Of a stretch of DNA of 64,000 bases, positions 1 through 7,830 are shown piece by piece. Position numbers and translations under genes: made by a program. The DNA lies in assembly GCF_018531465.1 (NCBI RefSeq), contig NZ_JAHDTF010000006.1, forward strand, positions 124,001-188,000, written 5' to 3'. The notes under the pieces are model-generated. The model had not been told where the DNA came from and searched no databases. It saw only the letters and a program-made list of their open reading frames with translations. The first letter of the stretch is position 1, and each line of letters begins with the position of its first letter. Source of the DNA: Sphaerisporangium fuscum (GTDB lineage: Bacteria > Actinomycetota > Actinomycetes > Streptosporangiales > Streptosporangiaceae).

Positions 1-1402
1 GCTGCTGATGACCGTCCTGGACGGCAGCATCGTCACCGTCGCCATGCCCGCCATCCAGGCCGACCTCGGCTTCACCCCCGCCGGGCTCACGTGGGTCGTC
101 AACGCCTACCTGATCGCCTTCGGCAGCCTGCTGCTGCTCGCCGGACGCCTGGGCGACCTCCTCGGCCGCAAGCGCATGTTCCTGCTCGGCACCGCCGCCT
201 TCACCCTCGCCTCGCTGCTGGCCGGCGCCGCCACCACCCCCGCCCTGCTGATCGCCGCCCGCTTCCTCCAGGGAGCCGGCAGCGCGATGGCCTCCGCCGT
301 GGGCCTGGGCATCCTGGTCACCCTGTTCACCCGGCCCGGCGAACGCGGCAGGGCCATCGCGGTGTTCAGCTTCACCGGCGCCGCCGGCGCCTCCATCGGC
401 CAGGTCCTCGGCGGCGTCCTCACCGACGCCCTCAACTGGCACTGGATCTTCCTGATCAACCTGCCCATCGGCCTGGCCGCCCTCGCCCTGGGCGTCCCCT
501 CGCTGCCCGCCGAGCGCGGCCTCGGCCTGTCCGCCGGCGCGGACGTCCTCGGCGCGGCGCTGGTCACCTCAGGACTCATGCTCGGCATCTACACCGTCGT
601 CAAGATCGAGGAATACGGCTGGACCTCCCTGCACACCCTCGGCCTCGGTGCCGCGGCCGCCGTCCTGCTGGCCGCCTTCCTCGTCCGCCAGGCCACCGCC
701 TCCAGGCCGCTCATGCCGCTGCGGATCCTGCGCTCGGCCAGCGTCTCCGGCGCCAACCTGGTGCAGATCCTCATGGTCGCCGCCCTGTTCTCCTTCCAGA
801 TCCTCCTCGCCCTCTACCTGCAGAACGTCTCCGGCTACGACGCCACCGGCACGGGCCTGGCCATGCTCCCGGCCGCCCTGATGATCGGCGTGGTGTCGCT
901 GGGCGTGTCGGCCCGCCTGTCGGCCCGCTTCGGCGACCGCGCCGTCCTGCTCACCGGGATCGCGCTGCTGGTGGGCGTACTGGGGCTGCTCGCCCGCGTC
1001 CCGGTGCACGCCCACTACCTCACCGACCTGCTGCCGGTGATGCTGCTGGCCGCGGGCTTCGGCCTGGCCCTGCCCTCGCTGACCACGCTCGGCATGTCAG
1101 GCGCCGGCCGGCAGGACGCCGGCCTCGCCTCCGGGCTGTTCAACACCACCCAGCAGATCGGCGCGGCCGCAGGCGTCGCGGTGCTGTCCACCCTGGCCGC
1201 CTCCCGCACCCAGGCCCTGCTGGCGGCCGGCGCCGGCACCGCGCAGGCGCTGACGGGCGGCTACCGCCTGGCCTTCACCGTCGGCGCCGGCCTGATGGTC
1301 GCCGCCTTCGCCGTCGCCTTCATCATGCTGCGCCCCGCCCGCACCCCCGCCACCGCCGACCAGGCCGCGCACCCCAGCACGACCCCCGCCCACACCCCCT
1401 GA
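1..1402 (+). CDS. MFS drug exporter, DHA2 type (5' end outside window)
   Basis: Integral membrane transporter of the major facilitator superfamily, DHA2 (14-helix) drug:H+ antiporter type. The visible protein starts inside the first membrane helix: the family motif LDGSIVTVAMPAIQ lies within the first 15 residues after the ATG at position 8, whereas full proteins carry about 20 residues before it. The reading frame is open to base 1, so the gene most likely begins upstream of the window. The motif-A loop GRLGDLLGRKR between helices 2 and 3 is present, and the length fits 13-14 helices. The C-terminus is a Pro/Ala-rich cytoplasmic tail. Substrate cannot be read from sequence. The next gene starts 50 bases downstream and may be co-transcribed. 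Confidence 0.88.
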   Translation, partial: LLMTVLDGSIVTVAMPAIQADLGFTPAGLTWVVNAYLIAFGSLLLLAGRLGDLLGRKRMFLLGTAAFTLASLLAGAATTPALLIAARFLQGAGSAMASAVGLGILVTLFTRPGERGRAIAVFSFTGAAGASIGQVLGGVLTDALNWHWIFLINLPIGLAALALGVPSLPAERGLGLSAGADVLGAALVTSGLMLGIYTVVKIEEYGWTSLHTLGLGAAAAVLLAAFLVRQATASRPLMPLRILRSASVSGANLVQILMVAALFSFQILLALYLQNVSGYDATGTGLAMLPAALMIGVVSLGVSARLSARFGDRAVLLTGIALLVGVLGLLARVPVHAHYLTDLLPVMLLAAGFGLALPSLTTLGMSGAGRQDAGLASGLFNTTQQIGAAAGVAVLSTLAASRTQALLAAGAGTAQALTGGYRLAFTVGAGLMVAAFAVAFIMLRPARTPATADQAAHPSTTPAHTP

Positions 1403-1452
1403 CCACCGCGAGCACCACAGCCGCCCGCACCACGCACCCCGAAGGCGCCACG

Positions 1453-1929
1453 ATGACCACCACCAAGCCCGGATCCGGCCCCGCCCCCCGCCTCCTCGGC
1501 GAGCAGGAACTCTCCCGGCTCCTCGCCGGACAGAAGTTCGGAGTGCTGGCCACTCTCAAACGCGACGGCCACCCCCACCTGGCCACCATCCTCTACGCCT
1601 GGAGCCCGCAGGAGCGGCGGCTGCGGATCTCCACCACCGCCGGCCGCCTCAAGGCCCGCCACCTGCGCAACGACCCCCGCGCCACCCTGCACGTCAGCGC
1701 CGGCCCGTTCTCCTACGCCGTCGCCGAGGGCCTGGCCGAGGTCTCCGAGCCCAGCCGCACCCCCGGCGACGCCGTCGGCCGCCAACTGCTGGCCCTGACC
1801 CCCGGCTTCGACGACCCCGCCGACGAAGCGGCGTTCCTGGAACAGATGGTCGCCGACGAACGCGTCGTGCTCACCATCGCCGTCACCCGCCTGTACGGGA
1901 CGGCCCTGGACGTCCCCGAAGGCGTCTGA
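1453..1929 (+). CDS. Pyridoxamine 5'-phosphate oxidase-fold protein (PPOX class)
   Basis: 158-residue single-domain split-barrel flavin/F420-binding protein. The start FGVLATLKRDGHPHLATILYAW and the following RISTTAGRLKARHLRNDPRATLHV pattern are typical of the PPOX family, in which these strands bind FMN or F420 phosphate. In actinomycetes such proteins are often F420H2-dependent reductases or biliverdin-reductase-like, but the cofactor cannot be assigned here. The ATG at 1453 is chosen because the conserved barrel begins about 30 residues later and the preceding 50-base gap separates it from the MFS gene. It probably forms an operon with that transporter. No catalytic residues beyond the fold can be identified. 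Confidence 0.85.
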   Translation: MTTTKPGSGPAPRLLGEQELSRLLAGQKFGVLATLKRDGHPHLATILYAWSPQERRLRISTTAGRLKARHLRNDPRATLHVSAGPFSYAVAEGLAEVSEPSRTPGDAVGRQLLALTPGFDDPADEAAFLEQMVADERVVLTIAVTRLYGTALDVPEGV

Positions 1930-2093
1930 CGGCGGGCCCGCACCCCCGGGGGAGGCGCCGCCACCCCCGGATGCGGGCATTTTCCTGGAATTCCCCGTCG
2001 GATAGCATGAAGGACTGCGGGGACCGGCTGCCGGGCCGTTGGCGCTGTGACCGTCGCTGCCGAGCCCGACGTCCCCTACCAGCAGGAACCCTC

Positions 2094-2993
2094 ATGGCAC
2101 ACCCGACCACGGTCGACGCGCTCACGTTGGGCGACCACGTCTGCTGGACCTTCGACGACCACGAGCGACATCTCAACGCCCTGGCCCGGTTCGTCCAGGG
2201 CGGCCTCGCCCAGCACCACCAGGTGCTCTACCTCACCGACACCTTCCTGCCCCAGGCCTTCCTGGCCGCCCTCGGCGCCTACGGTGTCGACGTCGACGGC
2301 CCCCGCCGCGACGGCCAGCTCCAGGTCTCCACCTCCGACGAGTCCTACCTCGCCTACGGCGCCGTCGACCCCGAACACGCCCTGCGGGGCTGGAGCAAGG
2401 CCATCGACGACGCCCACGCCCAGGGCTACACCGGGCTGCGGGTCGCCGCCGACATGGGCTGGAGCGTCCACCAGGTCTCCGGCGTCGAACGCCTCGCCTG
2501 GTACGAGGCGCAGGCCAACCGCATCTTCTCCCAAGGCCGGGCCATGGTGCTGTGCTGCTACGACCGTCGCCTGTTCACCACCGCCGAACTCGAACGCCTC
2601 AGCCGCGCCCACCCCGGCACAGCTCAGGCCGGCGCCGGCGTCAAGGAGCACTGGCGGCCCCTGCTGCGCATGCGCCGCGCCCCCGACGCCCTCGTCCTCA
2701 GCGGCAACGCCGACAGCAGCAACCGCGAGGCCCTCGCCGTCATGCTCGACCACCTCCTCGAGGACACCCCGGCCGGCGTCGACACCGTCACCGTCGACGT
2801 CAGCGACCTCACCCTCACCGACATGGACGCCGCCCGCCTGCTGGTATGCGCCGTCAACACCGCCCCCGCCCGCGTGCACCTGGCGGGCGTAGGCGACCCG
2901 CTCGCCGACCTGCTCACCCTGCTCGACCTGCGCCCCGTCCCCCTGCCACTCGACGGGTGCTCCTCCGGTGACCAGAGGCGCTTCATCGCCTGA
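2094..2993 (+). CDS. MEDS-domain sensor with C-terminal STAS domain
   Basis: 299-residue cytoplasmic signalling protein. Residues about 1-190 match the MEDS (methanogen/methylotroph, DcmR) sensory domain: GDHVCWTFDDHERHL near the N-terminus, a KaiC/RecA-like strand pattern, and the SVHQVSGVERLAWYEAQANRIF segment. Residues about 205-290 look like a STAS domain of the anti-sigma-factor antagonist kind (VDVSDLTLTDMDAARLLV). Such fusions are common in actinobacteria and are thought to link a sensed ligand to partner-switching regulation; the ligand is unknown. The open frame extends further upstream, but the ATG at 2094 follows AGGAACCC and begins directly before conserved sequence. No kinase or sigma factor is adjacent. 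Confidence 0.8.
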   Translation: MAHPTTVDALTLGDHVCWTFDDHERHLNALARFVQGGLAQHHQVLYLTDTFLPQAFLAALGAYGVDVDGPRRDGQLQVSTSDESYLAYGAVDPEHALRGWSKAIDDAHAQGYTGLRVAADMGWSVHQVSGVERLAWYEAQANRIFSQGRAMVLCCYDRRLFTTAELERLSRAHPGTAQAGAGVKEHWRPLLRMRRAPDALVLSGNADSSNREALAVMLDHLLEDTPAGVDTVTVDVSDLTLTDMDAARLLVCAVNTAPARVHLAGVGDPLADLLTLLDLRPVPLPLDGCSSGDQRRFIA

Positions 2994-3078
2994 GCTCACC
3001 GGCCCTGCGGCCCGATCGCCCACGGACGCCGTCCCACGCGAGTTGACCTTGAGACGCGCGCCGGACACAGTCGTGCGC

Positions 3079-3930
3079 ATGTCCCTCGAAGAAGTCCTGG
3101 AGCATCCCGGCGCGCGGTGGAGATGGCCGTTGGTGGTGGCGGTGGTCGTGGTCCTGATCACCGCCGGGCTGGGCGTGGGGGTGTGGGTCGCGCGGCGTCC
3201 GCCGGCGGGGCCGCTGCCGCCGCCGGCGGTCCCGTGGCCGGCGACGGGGGAGGCATTGGTGTTCCTGTGCGGGGGTGTCAGTGTGCAGGGCTGCGGACGG
3301 CGGGAGATCACGGCCGAGCAGCGCCTGACGCTCGAACGCACCCTCCGGGGCATGCCCGAGGTGTCCGCCGTGCGGTTCCAGTCCCGTGCGGAGGCGTTGA
3401 AGAACTTCACCAAGGTCTTCGGCCACTCGACGGAGGCGATCGGCCTGCCTCCTAAAGAGGTCGGCGAATCCGACATGCCGGAATCCTTCGTGATGAAGCT
3501 GACCACCACGACAGGGGACTTCCGGTCCAAGGCGCGGGCACTGCCCGGAGTATCTGACGTCTACCTGGGCGGGACGACCTTCTGGGCCGGCAGGACCGAT
3601 GTGCTCGTCCGGCTCTGCCCGCCCACCCCTCTGGAGAAGGACGAGCGGTGCGCCGGGCGCGGCGCGGCCACCGCGGCCGAGAAGGACGCCGTCTACCAGG
3701 CCCTTCACACCATCGACGGTGTCGGCGCCATCTACCTGGAAGATCGCGAGCACGCCTTCAAGGACGCCATGTGGGTGGTGTCCGCCCGGCCACCGGACGA
3801 TCGGCAGCTGTTCGTGCACATCCCGGAGACCTTCCATCTGGTCCTGTCGGCTCCGGACGCGCACGACCGCGTCAGGCGCGCGGTCGGCGAGCTCCCCGGT
3901 GTGAGCACGGTCGAGAAGGAGCTCTCCTGA
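3079..3930 (+). CDS. Membrane-anchored protein with two tandem FtsX extracellular domains
   Basis: 283 residues. One membrane helix (about residues 16-39) is followed by a Pro-rich linker and two copies of the domain that in FtsX lies outside the membrane between helices 1 and 2. Copy 1 runs from VFLCGG through VSAVRFQSRAEALKNFTKVFG to GVSDVYLGG. Copy 2 runs from DVLVRLCPP through GVGAIYLEDREHAFKDAM to GVSTVEKEL. Both hold the short strand, EALKNF-like helix and closing strand of the family, and both carry cysteine after the first strand. There is no permease core and no FtsE ATPase nearby, so this is not a complete FtsX. By analogy it may bind a peptidoglycan hydrolase or lipid outside the cell. 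A GTG two codons upstream is an alternative start. Confidence 0.78.
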   Translation: MSLEEVLEHPGARWRWPLVVAVVVVLITAGLGVGVWVARRPPAGPLPPPAVPWPATGEALVFLCGGVSVQGCGRREITAEQRLTLERTLRGMPEVSAVRFQSRAEALKNFTKVFGHSTEAIGLPPKEVGESDMPESFVMKLTTTTGDFRSKARALPGVSDVYLGGTTFWAGRTDVLVRLCPPTPLEKDERCAGRGAATAAEKDAVYQALHTIDGVGAIYLEDREHAFKDAMWVVSARPPDDRQLFVHIPETFHLVLSAPDAHDRVRRAVGELPGVSTVEKELS

Positions 3931-3972
3931 CAGCGCGCGACCCGCGGGTACGGGCGGATGGCTCTTCACCGG

Positions 3973-4755
3973 TCACGCGTACCTTCTGGCCTCCGGGTCG
4001 TGGGCGAGCACGGTGCGGCCGCCGTCGACCGGGACGGTCGCGCCGGTGATGAAGCCGGCCTCGGGTGACAGCAGGTAGGTGATGGCCGAGGCGACCTCGT
4101 GGGCGTCCGCCACGCGGCCCAGAGGGTGCACGGCGGCCATCTGCTCCTCGATACGGGCGGCGGCTTCCGGGCCTTGGGCGGCCAGGTGATCGGCGTAGCG
4201 CTCGGTGCGCACCGAGCCGGGCGCCACCGCGTTGACGCGGATGCCGCACGGCCCGTATTCGACGGCCAGCGCCCTGGTCATCCCCTCGATGGCCGCCTTG
4301 GCGGTCACGTACGGCAACGCACCCGGGACCGCCTGGCGCGCCTGGTGGGAGGAGACGTTGACGATCGCCCCAGGGGATCCGGCGGCGAGGAACCGGCGGA
4401 CCGCGGTCGCGCAGCCGATCAGGGCCACCTCCAGGTTCGACGCGATCAACTCGAGTACCCGCCGGGCGGTGGACGAGTGCACCGAGGCATCGCGGAACAC
4501 CGCGGCGTTGTTGACCCAGCCCGCCAGGGGCGCCGCGGCCTCGGCCGCGTCGGCGGCCCGCTCGGCGACGCGATCGTCGGCCGCGTCGCCCGCCAACCCG
4601 ATCAGACGTCCTTGTGCCGGATGCCCTTTCGTCCAGGCGAGGCTCGCCGGATCCTGCTCGATGGCCACCACCGTGCCGCCCGCGGCCACCAGCCGCTCGG
4701 CCACGGCGCGGCCGATGCCCCGGCCCCCACCCGTCACCACGTACGAACCACTCAT
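3973..4755 (-). CDS. Short-chain dehydrogenase/reductase
   Basis: 260-residue classical SDR oxidoreductase. The Rossmann cofactor motif TGGGRGIG is at residues 8-15, NNAA near 82-85, a serine pair at about 135-136 and the catalytic Tyr149-x3-Lys153 pair in YVTAK. The C-terminal segment GFITGATVPVDGG is typical. The open frame extends 39 codons upstream, but the ATG at 4755 is preceded by GGAGGACC and starts directly at the first strand, so it is preferred. The gene diverges from a LacI regulator with an operator-like inverted repeat between them, so it is likely repressed by that regulator and used in sugar or polyol oxidation. The substrate is not identifiable. Confidence 0.9.
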   Translation of the reverse strand: MSGSYVVTGGGRGIGRAVAERLVAAGGTVVAIEQDPASLAWTKGHPAQGRLIGLAGDAADDRVAERAADAAEAAAPLAGWVNNAAVFRDASVHSSTARRVLELIASNLEVALIGCATAVRRFLAAGSPGAIVNVSSHQARQAVPGALPYVTAKAAIEGMTRALAVEYGPCGIRVNAVAPGSVRTERYADHLAAQGPEAAARIEEQMAAVHPLGRVADAHEVASAITYLLSPEAGFITGATVPVDGGRTVLAHDPEARRYA

Positions 4756-4818
4756 GGTCCTCCTCGATCCCTGGTTCCCGGCCGCCGTACCAGGACATGC
4801 GAGGATCACCGCCATGTC

Positions 4819-4845
4819 AAGTGCTTGCATGGAAGCACTTTCCAT
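4819..4845. promoter_or_regulatory. Overlapping inverted repeats, likely LacI-family operator
   Basis: AAGTGCTT (4819-4826) is repeated as its reverse complement AAGCACTT (4833-4840) with a 6-base spacer. A second inverted repeat, ATGGAA (4829-4834) and TTCCAT (4840-4845), overlaps it. Both lie in the 131-base gap between the divergent SDR and LacI genes, where an autoregulatory operator is expected. Assignment to this LacI protein is by position only. Confidence 0.65.
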
Positions 4846-4886
4846 AGCAGAATCCGTTCGTCGACGGACCAAGGAGGGAGCGCGCC

Positions 4887-5885
4887 GTGACGACCCCGCC
4901 GACCATCTACGACGTGGCCACCCAGGCGGGCGTCAGCATCTCCACCGTCTCACGGGCACTCAACTCGCCCGAGAGGGTCAGCGAGCAGACCCGCAGCAGG
5001 GTGCTCGCCGCCGTGGACGCGCTCGGCTTCACCCCCAAACCGGACGCCGTGGCCAAGGCCCGCCGTGGCGTCGGCCGCATCGGCGTGATCGCGCCCTTCA
5101 CCTCCTATCCCTCGGTGGCCCGGCGCCTGAACGGCATCCTGGACGCCATCGGCCCGCGGCCGCTGGAAGTCGTCCTGTTCGACCAGGAGTCGGCCGCCGA
5201 AAGCGCATCGCCCCTGCTGGCAAGCCTGCCCGTCACCGGCCGCCTCGACGGGCTCATCGTGATCAGCATCCCCCTCGACGAGACCGTGGCCGGCCGCCTC
5301 ACCGGCCTGGCCCTCCCGGCCGTCCTGCTCGACGTACGCCACCCCGGCTTCGACGCCGTGCACACCGACGACACCGCCGGGGGTCGCATGGCCGCCGGGC
5401 ACCTGCTGGAACGCGGCCATCACAGATTCGGCTTCCTGGGTGAGGCCCAGACCTCCGAGCGCTACGTCTCGCCCTCCCAGCGCAGACTCGAGGGGTACCG
5501 CGCCGCGCTCGCCGAGGCCGGTCACCCCCTGCGCGACGAGGACGTACGGCTGGTCCGCCATCGCGCGCGGGAGGCCCTGGCGGCCGCCCGCGAACTGCTG
5601 TCCCGGCCGGAGCGCCCGGCCGCCGTCTTCGCCGCCGACGACACCCTCGCCGCCGGGGTCCTGCGCGCGGCCCGCGACCTCGGTCTCGCCGTTCCCCGCG
5701 ACGTCGCCGTGGTCGGCTTCGACGACGGCGAACTCGCCGAGGTCATGGACCTCACCACCATCCGCCAGCCGCTGGAGGACTCCGGTCGCGCCGCCATGGA
5801 ACGCCTCATCCAGCGGCTCGAGCACCGCACCACCGCCCGCGACCTGGCCCTGGAACTGGAGCTGGTCGTCCGCAGGACGACATGA
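4887..5885 (+). CDS. LacI-family transcriptional regulator
   Basis: 332-residue regulator. The N-terminal helix-turn-helix TIYDVATQAGVSISTVSRALN and the hinge helix region before residue 60 are canonical, followed by a periplasmic-binding-like effector domain to the end (RIGVIAPF, GFDDGELAEVMDLTTIRQP). The start is a GTG preceded by AAGGAGGG at ideal spacing. It diverges from an SDR dehydrogenase and shares with it a gap holding two overlapping inverted repeats, so it probably represses both. The effector is expected to be a sugar or sugar derivative, as usual in the family; the sequence does not say which. Confidence 0.92.
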   Translation: MTTPPTIYDVATQAGVSISTVSRALNSPERVSEQTRSRVLAAVDALGFTPKPDAVAKARRGVGRIGVIAPFTSYPSVARRLNGILDAIGPRPLEVVLFDQESAAESASPLLASLPVTGRLDGLIVISIPLDETVAGRLTGLALPAVLLDVRHPGFDAVHTDDTAGGRMAAGHLLERGHHRFGFLGEAQTSERYVSPSQRRLEGYRAALAEAGHPLRDEDVRLVRHRAREALAAARELLSRPERPAAVFAADDTLAAGVLRAARDLGLAVPRDVAVVGFDDGELAEVMDLTTIRQPLEDSGRAAMERLIQRLEHRTTARDLALELELVVRRTT

Positions 5886-5910
5886 CCGGCCACGCGACGC
5901 GCCGCGGCCC

Positions 5911-5931
5911 GAAGGAGGGTCTCCAGAGGTG
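5911..5931 (+). promoter_or_regulatory. Strong ribosome-binding site before a GTG with no recognisable gene
   Basis: GAAGGAGGG (5911-5919) stands 9 bases before GTG (5929-5931), 25 bases after the LacI stop. The frame from this GTG is open but runs into the out-of-frame body of the AraC gene and resembles nothing known to me. It may be the remaining 5' end of a lost gene or a short leader peptide. The rest of 5886-6023 shows no clear element. Confidence 0.3.
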
Positions 5932-6023
5932 AAGGGCGGCGCCGGTCTCACACCGGAGCAATGCCCCATGTACCGCGGAGGCGGCCCGACGTGGGCGACG
6001 GTGTGGCCGATTAGGGTTGCCGT

Positions 6024-7073
6024 ATGGCCGGCGATGAACGGGGCGGCGAGAGGCTGGGGCCCGATTTCGTCGTCGGGCGTGGCTACGCCTTCTACCAGGG
6101 CCCGTCGATGGACAGCGCCCCGCACCGGCACGCCGCCTTTCAGATCGCCGTCGCGCCCGTGGGCGAGGTGGTCATGGTGGACGCCGACGGCGGGCGTCAC
6201 CAGGCGCCCGCGCTCGTCGTGCCGCCCATGGTGCGGCACCAGCTGCTCGCCACGGCCGACCTTCGGGTGTTCTTCGTCGAGCCGCAATGTGCGATGGCCG
6301 ACGAGCTGCGCCGGCGTTACGGCCAGAGGATCACCGCCGCACCCGAACTGCGCCGTCTCGCCGAGAGCGACGTCCGCCACGCCGGCGCCAGGCCGGCCGG
6401 CGAACTCGACCCCCGCCTGCTCGCGGCGATGGCGGCGCTGTCGGACGGATCGGTCCCGCTGGCGGACGTGGCCGCGAGGGTCGGCCTGTCCCCACAACGT
6501 CTGCGCTCCTTGGCGCGCGGCCAGCTCGGCATGCCGCTGGCGCGCTGGCGTGCCTGGCGCCGGCTGCGCAGAGCGGTCGAGGCGCTGCGCGACGAGGAGT
6601 CACTGGCCGGCGCGGCGACCACGAGCGGCTTCGCCGACCAGGCGCACCTGACGCGGTGGATGCGGGAGATGCTGGGCCTGACGCCCAGGGCGGTGAACCC
6701 GCTGCTGCGCTCCTCAGGACCGGAACCCGCCACCTGTACCAGGTCAAGGATGCGCGTGCCGGTCGATGCCGAGCGTGGCGATGAGGTCTTCATGGAGCTG
6801 GAACCAGACGCGATGGCAGGAGTCGACGTCGGTGTGGTCCACCCAGGCGCTCTCCCCGGCCCGGGCGCGCGCCAGGGCCGCGGTGAATCGGGTGTCGTAT
6901 CCGCGCAACCGTGTCAGGACGCTCGCGAGCCGGTCGGCCAGCGGCGTGAGCGCGCGGGAGATGCCGTCGAGCTCGCGCAGGACCCGGGCGTCCCAGGCGG
7001 GATCGCGGTGGTCGTTGACGGCGAGCCGGTCGCCGGCGGTGGGCCGGAGTTGCCAGTCGGTGCAGGCGCGTAG
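6024..7073 (+). CDS. AraC-family regulator with read-through C-terminus
   Basis: Residues about 1-120 form a cupin-like sensor (HRHAAFQIAVAP) and residues about 140-235 an AraC DNA-binding domain with two helix-turn-helix units: VPLADVAARVGLSPQRLRSLARGQLGMPLARW, then SLAGAATTSGFADQAHLTRWMREMLGLTPRAV. AraC proteins normally stop just after the PRAV motif. Here no stop occurs until 7071, so about 110 low-complexity residues are read from the antisense strand of the next gene. The true 3' end is probably lost by mutation or a sequencing frameshift near 6720-6760. The DNA-binding domain itself looks intact. The target is unknown. Confidence 0.75.
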   Translation: MAGDERGGERLGPDFVVGRGYAFYQGPSMDSAPHRHAAFQIAVAPVGEVVMVDADGGRHQAPALVVPPMVRHQLLATADLRVFFVEPQCAMADELRRRYGQRITAAPELRRLAESDVRHAGARPAGELDPRLLAAMAALSDGSVPLADVAARVGLSPQRLRSLARGQLGMPLARWRAWRRLRRAVEALRDEESLAGAATTSGFADQAHLTRWMREMLGLTPRAVNPLLRSSGPEPATCTRSRMRVPVDAERGDEVFMELEPDAMAGVDVGVVHPGALPGPGARQGRGESGVVSAQPCQDAREPVGQRRERAGDAVELAQDPGVPGGIAVVVDGEPVAGGGPELPVGAGA

Positions 7074-7379
7074 CAGGAGGGCGTTCAGCGGGAGGAACTC
7101 CCGGTAGACGTTCCGGACCTCCTCGGCGCCGCCGACGCGTGCGAGCTCGGCGGCGAGCAGGCGCTCGTTCTCGGCCCGGCCCGCTTCGGTCAGTGACCAG
7201 CCCGCGGAGCCGGCGAAGGCGGTGTGCCCGGCCCAGCCGCGTGCCTCGGCGTCGAGCAGCAGCTCTTCGGCCTGGGCCGCATCGAGCCCGTAGCGCTGCG
7301 CGATCATCGGGGTGTCCGCGAACCCGAGGATGCGTACCGCGTGCAGGATCAGCAGGCCGGGTGCAGAGTCGCGGGTCAC
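6744..7379 (-). CDS. Putative winged-helix regulator coupled to the upstream HTH gene
   Basis: 211 residues. The N-terminal 80 residues (LLILHAVRILGFADTPMIAQRYGLDAAQAEELLLDAEARGWAGH split by ..WSLTEAGRAENERL) read like a winged-helix domain: recognition helix at AAQAEELLL, then a wing and the EAGR helix as in MarR/PadR-like proteins. The rest is helical, with acidic and Arg-rich stretches and no known motif. The GTG start at 7379 overlaps the stop of the upstream gene by four bases (GTGA), so the two are translationally coupled. Its 3' half lies antisense to the read-through tail of the AraC gene. The pair diverges from a phosphohistidine-type enzyme and probably regulates it. Exact family unknown to me. 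Confidence 0.7.
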   Translation of the reverse strand: MTRDSAPGLLILHAVRILGFADTPMIAQRYGLDAAQAEELLLDAEARGWAGHTAFAGSAGWSLTEAGRAENERLLAAELARVGGAEEVRNVYREFLPLNALLLRACTDWQLRPTAGDRLAVNDHRDPAWDARVLRELDGISRALTPLADRLASVLTRLRGYDTRFTAALARARAGESAWVDHTDVDSCHRVWFQLHEDLIATLGIDRHAHP

Positions 7380-7771
7380 GAGCCGCCGTCCTGTCGTGCC
7401 GTCAGGCGGGTGTAGTGCTGCTGGCACGCCTGGGGGGAGTTGAATCCCATCGCGTTCGCCATCTGCGCCCAGGTCAGTCCGGCGCTGCGGGCGATGAACA
7501 GCAGGGCGGATTCGAGTCCTTCGACTTCGGCGCGGGCGGCCGGGAGGAGGGCCAGCGCGCCCAGGACGTCCTCCGGGTCCAGGTCGGCGTTGCGCCAGAC
7601 GGCGAACTGGACGAGGTCGACGGCCGACGGCGGGGCCGGTGAGGGACGCCATGGACGGGCGTCGAGCGCGTCCGCGCCCAGGCGGAGAAGGCGCTCGCTC
7701 GCGGCGTGCTCGCGGTCGGCCTGGGCGTGGTCCGCGCGCCCGGTGTGAGCGATGTCCTGCTTGCGTGACAT
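7376..7771 (-). CDS. Small HTH DNA-binding protein
   Basis: 131 residues. The last 45 residues hold an HTH-like segment, LTWAQMANAMGFNSPQACQQHY, preceded by a helix AEVEGLESALLFIARSAG; this arrangement is seen in small actinobacterial DNA-binding proteins. The N-terminal part is charged (REHAASERLLRLGADAL) and may oligomerise. The ATG at 7771 is preceded by AGGGG; an ATG nine bases upstream is an alternative. The gene is first in a two-gene unit and diverges by 59 bases from the ATP-grasp/PEP-utiliser gene, with a 9-bp inverted repeat in the gap. Confidence 0.72.
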   Translation of the reverse strand: MSRKQDIAHTGRADHAQADREHAASERLLRLGADALDARPWRPSPAPPSAVDLVQFAVWRNADLDPEDVLGALALLPAARAEVEGLESALLFIARSAGLTWAQMANAMGFNSPQACQQHYTRLTARQDGGS

Positions 7772-7789
7772 GCCCCTCATGATCCACAA

Positions 7790-7818
7790 TCAACGAATTA
7801 TTGTCAATCATTCGTTGA
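7790..7818. promoter_or_regulatory. Inverted repeat in divergent promoter region
   Basis: TCAACGAAT (7790-7798) and its exact reverse complement ATTCGTTGA (7810-7818) are separated by 11 bases. The spacer includes, on the minus strand, TTGACA (7807-7802), a good -35 hexamer with GATCAT 17 bases further as a weak -10. That would place the minus-strand transcript start at or next to the ATG of the HTH gene. A local AT-rich patch in otherwise GC-rich DNA supports a regulatory role. Confidence 0.6.
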
Positions 7819-7830
7819 AAGGCGGGGTGG

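Noticed and set aside
106..1980. Long open frames on both strands across the MFS and PPOX genes
   Set aside because: They are Arg/Pro/Ala- or Gly/Ala-rich without motifs and follow the G/C-third-position shadow of the real genes.
2076..3969. Long minus-strand frames opposite the MEDS and FtsX-ectodomain genes
   Set aside because: Low-complexity Gly/Val/Glu translation with no family resemblance; the plus strand carries clear domains.
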